Source of the DNA: Neorhizobium sp. UBA3556
GTDB taxonomy: Bacteria; Pseudomonadota; Alphaproteobacteria; Rhizobiales; Rhizobiaceae
Length of the DNA stretch: 64,000 nucleotides
Reading direction: 5' to 3'
NCBI GenBank assembly: GCA_002376235.1
Contig: DFNX01000003.1
Span: 496,001-560,000, forward strand
The position numbers and the translations under genes were made by a program. Shown one piece after another: positions 43,603-53,232 of this stretch; position 1 is the first letter of the stretch; every line of letters begins with the position of its first letter. The notes under the pieces were generated by a model that saw nothing but the letters and a program-made list of their open reading frames with translations, was not told the origin of the DNA and searched no databases.

Positions 43603-43830
43603 TCACGAGAGGTTCAAGTCCAAACCGAGCACCGAGCTAAGGAAAAAGGCGAAAAGCCCCACGGCCACTAGCGCCAGCACGAAGACTGCCGCCATCGTGC
43701 CGCCTGTGCGCAGCAGCGCTCGCGTCTCGCCCTTTTGCCCCTGATCGTAATGCCACTTGACGGCGAAGAACATGGCCAAGCTTAACGCAAGAACCTTAAA
43801 GATAAGAAAGACTATAGGAACCCAATCCAT
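43603..43830 (-). CDS. Small two-helix membrane protein
   Basis: 75 residues starting MDWVPIVFLIFKVLALSLAM, with one membrane helix at about 4-23 and a second near residues 48-70 (TMAAVFVLALVAVGLFAFFL), separated by the charged KWHYDQGQKGETR loop. I recall similar short membrane proteins in rhizobia without assigned function. GAGAG lies eight bases before the chosen ATG; an ATG five codons upstream has no Shine-Dalgarno. It stands alone, 183 bases from the GGDEF-EAL gene. Confidence 0.6.
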   Translation of the reverse strand: MDWVPIVFLIFKVLALSLAMFFAVKWHYDQGQKGETRALLRTGGTMAAVFVLALVAVGLFAFFLSSVLGLDLNLS

Positions 43831-44013
43831 ATCGAAGACTCTCATGAGTATCAGCTTCGCGCCTTATGGTCCCTTCCCAGGCAAAAGCATAGCTCTTATA
43901 ATGCAATGCTGACATGTAAACGCGGTTGGTGGCTTGGAGAATTGTCTCGCTGGGTTCGGCGAATGATCGCAATGGGCAAGCCGCCCGAGATCGCCGGTTG
44001 CCCCACCCGCCGC

Positions 44014-45369
44014 TCAGATCCGCTCAAGCGCCAAAAAATCATGGTAGTGGTCCTGCAGATAGCGCAGCGTGGCGGCGCCATCGACCGGGCGGCCGTAGTG
44101 ATAGCCCTGCCCCATGCCGCAGCCAAGCGCGCGCAGCATGTCGACATCGGCCTCTTCCTCGATGCCCTCGGCGACGACGGAAAGATCGAGGCCCTGGCAC
44201 ATGGCGATGATGGCGCGCACGATATGTTCCGACGCCCGGTCAGAGGTGATGCGCGAGATGAAGGCGCGGTCGATCTTGACCTTGTCGAAGGTGAAGTCGC
44301 GCAGCCGGCCAAGACTGGACTGGCCGGTACCGAAATCATCGAGCGAAATGCGGACGCCGGTTGCCCGCAGTTCCGAGATGATGCGCTGGGCGGTATCGGC
44401 CGACGTCATCACCGCGGTTTCGGTGATTTCCAGTTCGACACGCCGCGGATCGAGGCCGACACGCGAAAGGGTCGAGAGAATGTTGCTCGACGTGCCCGGA
44501 TCCATCAGCTGGGCGGAAGAAAGATTGAACGACAGGAAAAGCTCGCGCGGCCATGAGAGCGCCGCCTCTGCTGCCTTGCGCAGCAGCGTGTCCGACAGCG
44601 CATCGATAAAGCCGCGCTCTTCGGCCAGCGGCACGAAAACGGCAGGCGACACGAAGCCGAGATCGGCATCACGCCAGCGCGCCAATGCCTCGAACCCTGC
44701 CACCATGCCGTCGCGGATGCGCACGATAGGCTGAAAATGAACATCGACCGCGTCGGTGATGATCGCATTGCGCAGCGCCTGCTCGATCTGCGTGGCGCGC
44801 TTCATTTCCTGAGCGATTTCGGTGGAATAGACGGTTATCTGGGCGCGGCCGCGGCGCTTGGACCGGTAGAGGGCCGTTTCGGCGCTCTTCAGCAGGTTTT
44901 CGAATTCCTCACCTGCGAAAGGATAGATGGCAAAGCCGAAGGATGCCGAGAGGCGAACATTGCGGTCGCCCAGATCATAGGGAGCGGATAGCACATCCTT
45001 CATCATCTGACCGATGCGCTCCGCCCCTACCCGCTCGAAGACGAGAGGAAGGACAAAAGCGAACTCGTCGCCATCATGGCGCGTCACGGTCGCGCCGTCG
45101 GGCATACAGGCCTTCAGGCGATGGGCGACCTGGCAGAGGATCTCGTCGCCGGCTTCCGAACCGAAGAGATCGTTGATCGGCTTGAAGCCATCGAGATTGG
45201 CGATGCAGATGGCAAAGGGGGCAGGATCGTCGGCGCGCTCTGCCGCAAGTGCGCGCACCTTGTCACGCAACCGGTAGCGGTTGCCCAGGCCCGTCAACGG
45301 ATCGCTGTAGGCCATGGCCTGCAGCTCGTTCTGGCTGACGTGCGGCAATGGGTTGCCCGCTGACTTCAT
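44014..45369 (-). CDS. GGDEF-EAL protein, probable c-di-GMP phosphodiesterase
   Basis: 451 residues. The GGDEF domain (about 22-180) has TRHDGDEFAF where the consensus is GGDEF; the first Gly is Asp, and the inhibitory RxxD site upstream is not seen (CMPD). The EAL domain (about 200-451) keeps EALARW, the metal and catalytic residues in NLSSAQL, EITETAV, SLDDFGTGQSS, VKIDRAF and VAEGIE. I infer an active phosphodiesterase and a doubtful or regulatory cyclase domain. No transmembrane segments or sensor domain; it is probably cytoplasmic. It follows the PAS-receiver gene by 98 bases on the same strand. Confidence 0.88.
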   Translation of the reverse strand: MKSAGNPLPHVSQNELQAMAYSDPLTGLGNRYRLRDKVRALAAERADDPAPFAICIANLDGFKPINDLFGSEAGDEILCQVAHRLKACMPDGATVTRHDGDEFAFVLPLVFERVGAERIGQMMKDVLSAPYDLGDRNVRLSASFGFAIYPFAGEEFENLLKSAETALYRSKRRGRAQITVYSTEIAQEMKRATQIEQALRNAIITDAVDVHFQPIVRIRDGMVAGFEALARWRDADLGFVSPAVFVPLAEERGFIDALSDTLLRKAAEAALSWPRELFLSFNLSSAQLMDPGTSSNILSTLSRVGLDPRRVELEITETAVMTSADTAQRIISELRATGVRISLDDFGTGQSSLGRLRDFTFDKVKIDRAFISRITSDRASEHIVRAIIAMCQGLDLSVVAEGIEEEADVDMLRALGCGMGQGYHYGRPVDGAATLRYLQDHYHDFLALERI

Positions 45370-45467
45370 AAAAAATCCTGCTTGTCGAAACAGGCGAAGG
45401 ATGCGGGAGAAAGATTAAGAAACTCTGCCGGTGTATCAGCTTATGCCACAACTGCTGACAAAAGAGA

Positions 45468-47135
45468 TCAGGCTTCGGCCTCGATCTCGTCTTCGACTGA
45501 TGCCAGATAACGCTGGAAGACCATATCGAGCGCTTCGGGGCTTATGGGCTTCAAGATCACGTCATTCATGCCGGCATCGATGCAGGCTTCGCGGTCACGG
45601 TCGAAGGCCTGCGGCAGAACGCCGATGATCGGTACAGCCTCGGCAGCATCCTCCAATGCGCGGATCGCGGCGGAGGCCTCGAAGCCCGTCAATTTGGGCA
45701 GGGTGACATCCATCAGAACGAGACGGGGCGAATGCTCGCGCCACAGGCGGACCGCTTCTTCACCATCAACAGCAAGCACATGGCGATAGCCAAGCCCCTC
45801 GATGATCTGGGAAAAGACGATCTGGTTGACCTCGTTGTCCTCGGCAACCAGAATATCGACGCTACCGTCCTTGCGTCCCGATTGAAGATTTGGCTCTTCG
45901 ATCGATGGCAAGTTCATTTCGTCCACCGGCTTGCCAAGTTCACCGGCGACCAGAGCCGGCAAATCGAGCCCGAGAGAGGTGTCGGAGACGCGCAGTGCCG
46001 TTACGCCATAGGCTTCGGCAATTTGCGTCAACTCCGCCGGCATGCGGGCATCTATGACGACAAGATCGATGCGGACATCGGCTTCGGCGGCAAGCTGCAG
46101 AAACAGAGTGAACTCGTCTGCATCCGCGGCTGCGGAGACGTCAGCGACTTCCCGGGCCAGCACATCGATTGCCTCGGCCACCGTATCGGCGAAACGGCTG
46201 ACAATAAGGATCTTTGCACCGGCGACGGCGGAAACGGGGGCAAGCGGCGATGCGGGAGCAGGGTCGCGCGTCATGTCGATCGGGACGAAGCCTGCGGCCC
46301 ATTCGCTCGATTGCAGCGCATGGTCGGCATTGGCGCCGGCCGCAATCGAGGACACATCCTGCTTGACCGTCACGAGATAATAGCGGCCCGGCTTGCCGAT
46401 ACGGTATTTATGGACGATCGTCAGAACCGTCGATCCATCCGGGCGAGTAATACGCTCCGGAAGCTGAATGGGCTCGCCGGTCTCGTAGACATGCTGGTTG
46501 ATCGGTACGAGGCGATCCTCGAAGGCCTTGTTGTTGATGTCTGACCCCTTGTGACCAAGGATCGCATCGGCCGGCAGATCGAGAAAATCGCAATTGGCCT
46601 TGTTGACCGCGACGAAGGTGGAATTGCGGTCCTTGACGCTGATCGGAAAAGGCAGGTTGTCGAGAACTTCTTCCGTCACCTGGACACGTTCCGTGTCGAG
46701 CCGCCACTGTTCCTCACGTTTCTTCTGCTCAGAAACATCCTTGATGACGCAGATCCCGTAACCGGACGGGAGGCGGCGCTTGGCGATATTCAGCCAACGG
46801 TCGGGGCCGGGGCGCTCAAGACTTTCGGAGCGTTCCTTCCAGAGACCGGCGATCTGTTCAGCCACCCAATCCTCGCGGCTGAGCGCGCGGCGATAATTGT
46901 GGCTGTCGGCGACGAGACGAATGCCGGCGTCATACATGGCGGACAGAAGGTCGCGGATACGGGTTCCCGGCACGAGGAGACGAGGCTGCACGCGTGTGAT
47001 GCTCGCGATCTGCTGGCTGGCAAATACGACAAGATCGTTCCGATCATAGAGCAACACGGCCGCAGACAGGCCTTCGGCCAGTGCTTCCAGAATGGCAGTC
47101 TGAATGTTCGGATCCGCCGTGTCCAAATCATTCAT
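45468..47135 (-). CDS. PAS-receiver protein without histidine kinase domain
   Basis: 555 residues. Two PAS-like domains lie at about 12-140 and 150-265 (EEVLDNLPFPISVKDRNSTF). A degenerate receiver follows at about 300-410 (AKILIVSRFADTV, VVIDARMP, lacking the N-terminal acidic pair and the Lys). The C-terminal receiver (about 425-550) has AEDNEVNQ, phospho-acceptor Asp in LMDVTLPKL and Lys in LKPISPEAL. The switch Thr/Ser is Leu in IIGVLPQAF. There is no HisKA, HATPase or output domain. It looks like a hybrid kinase that lost its kinase core. Upstream of the GGDEF-EAL gene by 98 bases. Confidence 0.8.
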   Translation of the reverse strand: MNDLDTADPNIQTAILEALAEGLSAAVLLYDRNDLVVFASQQIASITRVQPRLLVPGTRIRDLLSAMYDAGIRLVADSHNYRRALSREDWVAEQIAGLWKERSESLERPGPDRWLNIAKRRLPSGYGICVIKDVSEQKKREEQWRLDTERVQVTEEVLDNLPFPISVKDRNSTFVAVNKANCDFLDLPADAILGHKGSDINNKAFEDRLVPINQHVYETGEPIQLPERITRPDGSTVLTIVHKYRIGKPGRYYLVTVKQDVSSIAAGANADHALQSSEWAAGFVPIDMTRDPAPASPLAPVSAVAGAKILIVSRFADTVAEAIDVLAREVADVSAAADADEFTLFLQLAAEADVRIDLVVIDARMPAELTQIAEAYGVTALRVSDTSLGLDLPALVAGELGKPVDEMNLPSIEEPNLQSGRKDGSVDILVAEDNEVNQIVFSQIIEGLGYRHVLAVDGEEAVRLWREHSPRLVLMDVTLPKLTGFEASAAIRALEDAAEAVPIIGVLPQAFDRDREACIDAGMNDVILKPISPEALDMVFQRYLASVEDEIEAEA

Positions 47136-47474
47136 GGATGAAACTCCGTATGCTTTCAGGACAGCTTTTGGCCAATCCCGGTCAGCCGATTCAACATTCG
47201 ATCGGCAAAACTTCCTTCACGCTCGTCAGTAGGGAACATGCTGGCTGCAAGTCATCAACGAAGGACCGGGCTATTGTGGCAGTGCCCAGCTGGCCGCCAC
47301 TCCGGTCATTCGCGAAGAGCAGAGATGCTCTCCCGGATTCATCCAATTTCTTTGAGGGGACCGTAGCCCGTTTACCTTAAGGCCGGATTAATGGCGTTCC
47401 TTGTTGAGACGATTGCCGAGGATAATCCTTCGCCGGGCCTTTTCTCCGCCGGCAGAATCCCCGAAAATAGGATC
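47136..47474. other. Divergent promoter region between PAS-receiver gene and mutL
   Basis: 339 bases without a separate gene. The first 80 codon-like bases before mutL (47391-47474) remain open in the mutL frame but lack MutL-like sequence, so I treat them as leader. No convincing promoter was located. Confidence 0.45.
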
Positions 47475-49352
47475 ATGTCCGTAAAACTCCTGCCTGAAAC
47501 ACTGATCAACCAGATCGCCGCCGGTGAAGTCATCGAACGGCCTGCCAGCGCGACCAAGGAATTGATCGAAAACGCGATCGATGCCGGTGCGACACGCATC
47601 GAAATCGCCACGGCCGGCGGGGGCAAAAGCCTCATTCGCGTCACCGACAACGGATCGGGCATGGATGCCGCGGATCTGGAACTGGCGGTGCGCCGCCATT
47701 GCACGTCGAAGATCTCCACGACACTCGACGACATCCACACGCTCGGCTTCCGTGGTGAAGCGCTGCCGTCGATCGGTTCGGTCGCGCGCCTGACGATCAC
47801 CAGCCGCCGCCATGGTGATCCGTCCGGCTTTCAGGTTTCCGTCGATGGCGGCAAGGCCTCTCCGGTCAAGCCGGCACCGGCCAATCAGGGCACGGTGGTC
47901 GAAGTGCGCGACCTTTTCTTCGCCACCCCTGCCCGGCTGAAGTTCATGAAGACCGAGCGGGCGGAAGCGGCGGCGATCACCGAAGTCGTCAAGCGCATGG
48001 CGATCGCCTTTCCGCATATCCGTTTCGTGCTGTCCGGTTCAGACCGCTCGACGCTGGAAATTCCGTCAACCGGCGAAGACCATCTTGCCCGCATGGCGCA
48101 GATCCTCGGGACCGAATTCAAGGAGAATGCGATCGAGATCGATGCCGGACGCGAGGACGTGTCACTATCGGGTTTCGTCGGCGTGCCGACCTTTCACCGC
48201 GGCAACTCGGCGCATCAGTTCGCCTTCGTCAACGGCCGCCCGGTGCAGGACAAGCTGATCCTGTCGGCGATCCGCGGCGCCTATGCCGAACAGATGCCGG
48301 CCGGGCGTTATCCGGTCGCGGTGCTTTCGATTGATCTCGATCCCGCCTTTGTCGACGTCAACGTGCATCCGGCCAAGGCCGACGTGCGCTTCCGCGACCC
48401 GCAGCTGGTGCGCGGGCTGATCGTCGGGGCGATCCGTCAGGCGCTGCACCGCGAAGGCGACCGCGCCTCTACGACCGGGGCGGCTGCCATGCTGCGGGCC
48501 TTCCAGTCCGGTTCGTCTCAGCAGGCTCCTGTGCAACAGGGCTTCTCCGAGACTGCCGGATCAGGATTTCCGCAGCGCTCCTATCCGCTTTCAGCCCCTC
48601 CGCAACAGAGCTGGACTGCATCGTCATCCCCTTCCCGGCCGCTCGATCTGGCGGGGGCACCCGCCCATCAGCCACGCCCGACACAGGCCGGTTTCGATGC
48701 GTTTTCCGCTCCGACAGCACGTGCCGATGTTGTCGAGGAAACCAGTTACCTGCCTGAAACGACGGCAGCCGGTTATCGTCTCGGCGCTGCCCGCGCGCAG
48801 GTTCACGAGAACTATATCGTCGCACAGACCGAGAAAGGGCTGGTGATCGTCGATCAGCATGCGGCGCATGAACGGCTGGTCTATGAGAGCCTGCGCAAGG
48901 CGCTGGAAAACGACCGGCTTGCCTCACAGGTTCTGCTGATCCCCGAGATCATCGACCTGCCGGAAGAAGATTGCGACCGGCTGATGGTGCATGCAACGGA
49001 ACTAGACCGTCTCGGCCTTGCAATCGAACGCTTTGGTCCGGGCGCTGTTGCCGTGCGCGAAACGCCGGCAATGCTGGGAGAAGTGGATGCAAGCGCGCTT
49101 GTTCGCGATCTGGCCGACGAGATTGCCGAATGGAACACGGCAAGCGGCCTCAGAAACAAGCTCGAATATATCGCCGCGACCATGGCCTGCCACGGATCGG
49201 TGCGGTCCGGGCGGCGGCTGAAACCGGACGAGATGAACGCGCTTCTGCGCCAAATGGAAGCGACGCCCGGCTCCGGCACCTGCAACCATGGGCGGCCGAC
49301 CTATATCGAACTCAAGCTTTCTGATATAGAGCGGCTGTTCGGGCGCAGTTGA
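47475..49352 (+). CDS. mutL: DNA mismatch repair protein MutL
   Basis: 625 residues from MSVKLLPETLINQIAAGEVI. The GHKL ATPase shows ENAIDAGATRIEI, DNGSGM and GFRGEALPSI, followed by the transducer domain (to about 330), a Pro/Gln/Ser-rich linker (about 335-430) and a C-terminal dimerisation domain (VIVDQHAAHERLVYE, about 455; CHGSVRSGRRLKPDEM, about 575; GTCNHGRPTYIEL). MutL links MutS recognition to strand excision. The final CPHGRP-type motif is CNHGRP here. Followed after 68 bases by the DUF2093 gene. Confidence 0.96.
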   Translation: MSVKLLPETLINQIAAGEVIERPASATKELIENAIDAGATRIEIATAGGGKSLIRVTDNGSGMDAADLELAVRRHCTSKISTTLDDIHTLGFRGEALPSIGSVARLTITSRRHGDPSGFQVSVDGGKASPVKPAPANQGTVVEVRDLFFATPARLKFMKTERAEAAAITEVVKRMAIAFPHIRFVLSGSDRSTLEIPSTGEDHLARMAQILGTEFKENAIEIDAGREDVSLSGFVGVPTFHRGNSAHQFAFVNGRPVQDKLILSAIRGAYAEQMPAGRYPVAVLSIDLDPAFVDVNVHPAKADVRFRDPQLVRGLIVGAIRQALHREGDRASTTGAAAMLRAFQSGSSQQAPVQQGFSETAGSGFPQRSYPLSAPPQQSWTASSSPSRPLDLAGAPAHQPRPTQAGFDAFSAPTARADVVEETSYLPETTAAGYRLGAARAQVHENYIVAQTEKGLVIVDQHAAHERLVYESLRKALENDRLASQVLLIPEIIDLPEEDCDRLMVHATELDRLGLAIERFGPGAVAVRETPAMLGEVDASALVRDLADEIAEWNTASGLRNKLEYIAATMACHGSVRSGRRLKPDEMNALLRQMEATPGSGTCNHGRPTYIELKLSDIERLFGRS

Positions 49353-49420
49353 TAACTGTGCTGGTAATCGCAATTGGTTCGGGGTAGAGGGGACCGATGT
49401 TTTTCCGCAGGAGACGAGTC

Positions 49421-49654
49421 ATGAACCGGTTTGAGGGAAGCGGCTTTCGCGAGGCCAAGATCCGCTATCTCGACGGCGACTATCAGATCCTCAGCGCCGG
49501 CTCTTACGTGACCTGTGCTGCGACCGGCGTGCATATTCCGGTCGACGAACTGCGCTACTGGAGCGTTGCGCGCCAGGAAGCCTATGTCGATTGCGCGACC
49601 TCGCTCGAAGCCGAAAAACGCGCCGGCACGCTGCCGAACCAGCAGGTGGGCTAA
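49421..49654 (+). CDS. DUF2093 family protein
   Basis: 77 residues. The conserved signature IRYLDGDYQILSAGSYVTC then AATGVHIPVDELRYWSVARQEAY is characteristic of the alphaproteobacterial DUF2093 family, found near lpxK/mutL. Function unknown; no membrane segment. GGAG lies seven bases before the chosen ATG. An ATG eight codons earlier lacks a ribosome site. Convergent with lpxK, three bases apart. Confidence 0.88.
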   Translation: MNRFEGSGFREAKIRYLDGDYQILSAGSYVTCAATGVHIPVDELRYWSVARQEAYVDCATSLEAEKRAGTLPNQQVG

Positions 49655-49657
49655 CTC

Positions 49658-50701
49658 TCAGCCCTTGGCCGCGCCTTCGCGCAGCCGTCTTTTTAGGAAA
49701 TTGTTGAATGCCGTCTCGATCATGGCCGCAGGGCCGTTCGGATCGTCGAAAACCATGTCGACCTCGACAATTTTTGATCTCTCCAGCAATGTTTGGGCCG
49801 GGCCGGAATGGCCGGCGAGACGGGCTGCGTCCTTGGCCGTGGTCGCAAGGATCAGGTCTTCGCGCTCGGCATCATCGAGCAGCGACTGGATCTCGTCCCC
49901 GGTGAAATAGTGATGGTCGGGGAACGAGCGGGTCGTCGAGGTCATCCCGCCGATGGAGCGGACGGTGCGGTAGAATTTTTCCGGGTCGGCGATGCCGGCA
50001 TAGGCCAGCACGTTGCGGCCGGCCAGAGCTTCGTGCGGACGGGGTTGCAGGGTTGCCACATGGATTGCCTTGCCGGCGCGGGCAGCCTTGCGGACCAGCG
50101 CATCGGCCGCGTCTCCATTGCCGACCTTGAGGATGGCGGAGAGCTGGTGCATCTGTTCTGAAATCGGAGCGCGGACAGGTCCACCCGGCACGAGGTGGCC
50201 GTTGCCGATGCCCCTTACGCTATCGATCACGACCAGAGCGAAATCCAGATGCAAGCGTGCGCTCTGGAAACCATCATCCATGATGATGAGATCAGCGCCT
50301 TCGGCCGCCAGTTTCCTCGCACCATCTACACGCTTGCGCGAGATCACCGTCATGGTCTCTGCCGCCAGAAGCAGCGCCTCGTCACCCACGGCATCGGCCC
50401 GGTGGCGATCCCGATCGACCAGCGTCGTCACATCCAGCGAGCCGCCGTAGCCGCGGGTCAGGAAACCCGGCCTATGGCCCATCGCCTTGGCAGCCCTTGC
50501 GAGCGCAATCGAGGTCGGGGTCTTGCCGGCGCCGCCGACGGTAAAATTGCCGACGCAGATGACCGGGATCGGGGCGGAAGCGCGTTTGGCCCTGCGCATC
50601 GTGCGCCCCGCAATTGCGCCGTAGATGGCCGAAAACGGCATTAGCGCGAATGCGCGCCAGTCAGCCTTTTCCCACCAGAAAGGCGGCGCTTCGGAAACCA
50701 T
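49658..50701 (-). CDS. lpxK: Tetraacyldisaccharide 4'-kinase
   Basis: 347 residues. The Walker A motif is GNFTVGGAGKTPT (about 49-61), followed by GFLTRGYGG, DEALLLA and the conserved DDGFQ segment (IIMDDGFQSARLH, about 148-160) required for lipid A disaccharide phosphorylation at the inner membrane. It phosphorylates the 4' position of the lipid A disaccharide. The ATG of MVSEAPPFWW lies five bases after the HAD gene, giving an operon waaA-HAD-lpxK. Confidence 0.95.
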   Translation of the reverse strand: MVSEAPPFWWEKADWRAFALMPFSAIYGAIAGRTMRRAKRASAPIPVICVGNFTVGGAGKTPTSIALARAAKAMGHRPGFLTRGYGGSLDVTTLVDRDRHRADAVGDEALLLAAETMTVISRKRVDGARKLAAEGADLIIMDDGFQSARLHLDFALVVIDSVRGIGNGHLVPGGPVRAPISEQMHQLSAILKVGNGDAADALVRKAARAGKAIHVATLQPRPHEALAGRNVLAYAGIADPEKFYRTVRSIGGMTSTTRSFPDHHYFTGDEIQSLLDDAEREDLILATTAKDAARLAGHSGPAQTLLERSKIVEVDMVFDDPNGPAAMIETAFNNFLKRRLREGAAKG

Positions 50702-50706
50702 CGTGG

Positions 50707-51450
50707 CTAATCCCCTGCGGAAACGGCGCTGGACGAAGCCGGAGTGAAGATGATGTCGGAAACCGCGGTAATATCGGCGAGGCAATGATCGGCGAGTGCG
50801 GAAAGCGTCTGGCGTGTTCCGGTGCCGGTCAAGACGGCGAGGTTAAGGCCGGCGCCGGCAGCGCGGCCCATATGCATGTCGTGATTGTTGTCGCCGACCA
50901 TCGCGACCTGTCCCGGCTGAAGACCGACGGCTTCGCAGAAGGCCAGCATCATGCCCGGCTGGGGCTTGGTGCCAAATCCGCTGTCGTAACCGGCGATGAA
51001 ATCGACATGGCCAGCGATGCCGAAGCTCTCAGCCATGCGGCGGATCGCCCTTTCGTTATCACTGGAGGCGATGCCTAGCTTCAGACCGCGTGCCTTCAGA
51101 TCCGAAAACACCGCCGGAAGATCGGCAACCGGCACGGAGAATTCCGCGGCCCGAAGGAACAGTGCATCCAGTTCGCGGGTCAGATCGGCTACATCGAGCG
51201 GTGATCCGGCAGCGACGAAACCTTCTGCGATCTCGGCGGAATTGCCTGCGGCGAGCAGGCTGTCAGCCTTGGTCTTGCCAGTGTCCGGATCCATGCCGCC
51301 TGCGAGAAGGAGAACAGGTTCGAGCGCTGCATTGCCGGCTGCGGCGATGCGGGCAGCCTCGCGGTTTACCGGTCCCCAGCTTTCGTCGTAACGGATGAGC
51401 GTGCCGTCCTTGTCGAAGAGTATGCCCGCAATCGCGGGAGGCGCAGTCAC
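50707..51450 (-). CDS. HAD-superfamily hydrolase (phosphoglycolate-phosphatase-like)
   Basis: 247 residues. Motif I is LFDKDGTLI (Asp pair near residues 12-14), motif II is IASSDNE, motif III has GTKPQPGM and motif IV GDNNHDMHM. These place it among subfamily IA phosphatases such as Gph. Its overlap of four bases with waaA and its position five bases before lpxK suggest it could serve Kdo/lipid A metabolism, but no specific reaction can be inferred. Confidence 0.88.
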   Translation of the reverse strand: MTAPPAIAGILFDKDGTLIRYDESWGPVNREAARIAAAGNAALEPVLLLAGGMDPDTGKTKADSLLAAGNSAEIAEGFVAAGSPLDVADLTRELDALFLRAAEFSVPVADLPAVFSDLKARGLKLGIASSDNERAIRRMAESFGIAGHVDFIAGYDSGFGTKPQPGMMLAFCEAVGLQPGQVAMVGDNNHDMHMGRAAGAGLNLAVLTGTGTRQTLSALADHCLADITAVSDIIFTPASSSAVSAGD

Positions 51451-52775
51451 CGGCCGCTCCCGATTACGGCGGCCTTCGGCTGCAGGCGCGCCGTGACGGT
51501 CAGCGGATTGATATAGGGTTCGAGCGCCTTGATGGTTTTGGCAAGCGCACCACGCATGTCTTCCATCGCATCGATCCCCGCATCCACCATCTTGGCTCGG
51601 GCGGCATCGGTGATCAGCAGGTAATGGACGGCCTTGGCCAGCATCTCGACATCCTTGACCACCCTTGCTCCGCCCTTGCGGACGAGATGCTGGTAGGCGT
51701 CGCGGAAATTCTGGATATTCGGGCCAGTCAGGACAGCGCAGCCGATCATGGCCGGCTCCAGTGGGTTCTGGCCGCCTTCATTGGTCAATGAGCGACCGAC
51801 AAAGGCAATTTCGGTGAGACGCAGGTAAAGCCCCATCTCACCGATGGAATCGCCGAGGAAGATATCCGTTTCCGGCGTCAGCTCGTCATTGCGCGAACGA
51901 CGGGCGACCACGAGGCCCTCTTCCTTGAGCATGGCTTCGATTGCGTCTGCCCGGTCGGGATGGCGCGGCACGATGATGGTCAACTGGCCGTTTTTCGGCT
52001 TTAGCGCCCGGTGAACGGTCGCTGCCGCCTTTTCCTCGCCGTCGAAAGTGGAGATCGCAGCCCAGGTCTTGCGGTCGCCGATTTCGGCCTTGTATTTCGC
52101 CAGAAGCAGCTCGTCGCAGGGTGGCGGATCGGTATCGCTTTTCAGGTTGCCGGAAACGATCACCGGCCATGCGCCGAGATCACGGAAGCGCTCCGCATCG
52201 AGATCGGACTGTGCAACGACAAGCGCCATCTTTTCAAACAGCGCCTCGGCCATCTTGGCGTGATTGCTCCAGCGGCTGAAGGAACGGTCCGAAATGCGGG
52301 CATTGACGCGGATCTGCGGAATACGGCGGCGCGCGAGTTCGGCAACGGTTGTCGGCCAGATCTCGGATTCCGCCGTGATGCAGGCATCCGGTTTCCAGTA
52401 GCCGATAAAGCGCTTGATCGGGAATTTCACATCGACCGGCACGTATTGATGAATGACCTCGCCGCCGAGCCGGGCTTCGACAAGAGCCGCAGAGGTGACC
52501 GTACCGGTCGTCAGCACGACATGGATTTCGCGGCGGCGCAGCTCGCGGATCAGCGGCAGGATGGAAAGTGTTTCGCCGACGCTGGCCGAATGGACCCAGA
52601 CCAGGGGGCCGTGAGGACGGGGATGGCTGGCATAACCCAGCCTTTCAAGCCGCCTCGAACGGTCTTCCTTGCCCTTCATCGCCCGGAAGGCGAGATAAGG
52701 CCCGGCTAAAGGATATAGCGCCACGCCTGCAAGGCGATAGCCGGCAAGAGCCATGCGAGCCGCAGCACCGCTCAT
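51447..52775 (-). CDS. waaA: 3-deoxy-D-manno-octulosonic acid transferase (Kdo transferase)
   Basis: 442 residues, GT30 family. A single N-terminal membrane anchor (YRLAGVALYPLAGPYLAF, about 12-29) is followed by PLVWVHSASVGETLSILPLI, which contains the catalytic Glu. The donor half has VIVSGNLKSDTDPP, and FVGRSLTNEGGQNPLEPA near the C-terminus binds CMP-Kdo. It transfers Kdo to lipid IVA. It opens the operon with a HAD hydrolase and lpxK and overlaps the HAD gene by four bases. Confidence 0.95.
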   Translation of the reverse strand: MSGAAARMALAGYRLAGVALYPLAGPYLAFRAMKGKEDRSRRLERLGYASHPRPHGPLVWVHSASVGETLSILPLIRELRRREIHVVLTTGTVTSAALVEARLGGEVIHQYVPVDVKFPIKRFIGYWKPDACITAESEIWPTTVAELARRRIPQIRVNARISDRSFSRWSNHAKMAEALFEKMALVVAQSDLDAERFRDLGAWPVIVSGNLKSDTDPPPCDELLLAKYKAEIGDRKTWAAISTFDGEEKAAATVHRALKPKNGQLTIIVPRHPDRADAIEAMLKEEGLVVARRSRNDELTPETDIFLGDSIGEMGLYLRLTEIAFVGRSLTNEGGQNPLEPAMIGCAVLTGPNIQNFRDAYQHLVRKGGARVVKDVEMLAKAVHYLLITDAARAKMVDAGIDAMEDMRGALAKTIKALEPYINPLTVTARLQPKAAVIGSGR

Positions 52776-52935
52776 TGCTCTCGCTCCATATCCGTGCCTA
52801 GCGCCATCAATACCTCACCCCGGAGCACAGTTTAGCCCGACTTACCTGCTTCATAAATGCGTCAAAAAAGCGGGCTTCAGGTGAAGCTCGCCACAACCTG
52901 AAGCCCTATCATATTTTCGACACCTTGTGTCAGGC

Positions 52936-53172
52936 CTATTTGTTCTCAGGGTCCAGAAGGCGGTGCATATGGACGATGAAGTAGCGCATTTCAGCGTTGT
53001 CCACAGTCGACTGCGCCTTCGAACGCCAAGCGGTCAGCGCCGTGGCGTAGTCGGGATAGATACCGACGATGTCGAGGGCAGACAAATCCTTGAACTGGAC
53101 ACCGTCCAGGCTTGCAAGCTCGCCGCCGAATACCAGGTGCAAGAGCTGCTTCTTTTCGCTCGATTGCGTCAT
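52936..53172 (-). CDS. DUF4170 family small protein
   Basis: 78 residues starting MTQSSEKKQLLHLVFGGELA, with AWRSKAQSTVDNAEMRYFIV in the second half and ending LLDPENK. The order and length are typical for the small DUF4170 proteins that accompany lipid A genes in rhizobia. Function unknown. It lies 60 bases after the phosphatase gene on the same strand and 160 bases before waaA. An upstream in-frame extension of 19 codons is not used because it lacks a ribosome site. Confidence 0.85.
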   Translation of the reverse strand: MTQSSEKKQLLHLVFGGELASLDGVQFKDLSALDIVGIYPDYATALTAWRSKAQSTVDNAEMRYFIVHMHRLLDPENK

Positions 53173-53232
53173 TTCAAAATCCGTCCATCTCTTGAATAGA
53201 AGCCCTTCCTCTGCGGCATTCCGCCACAAAGG

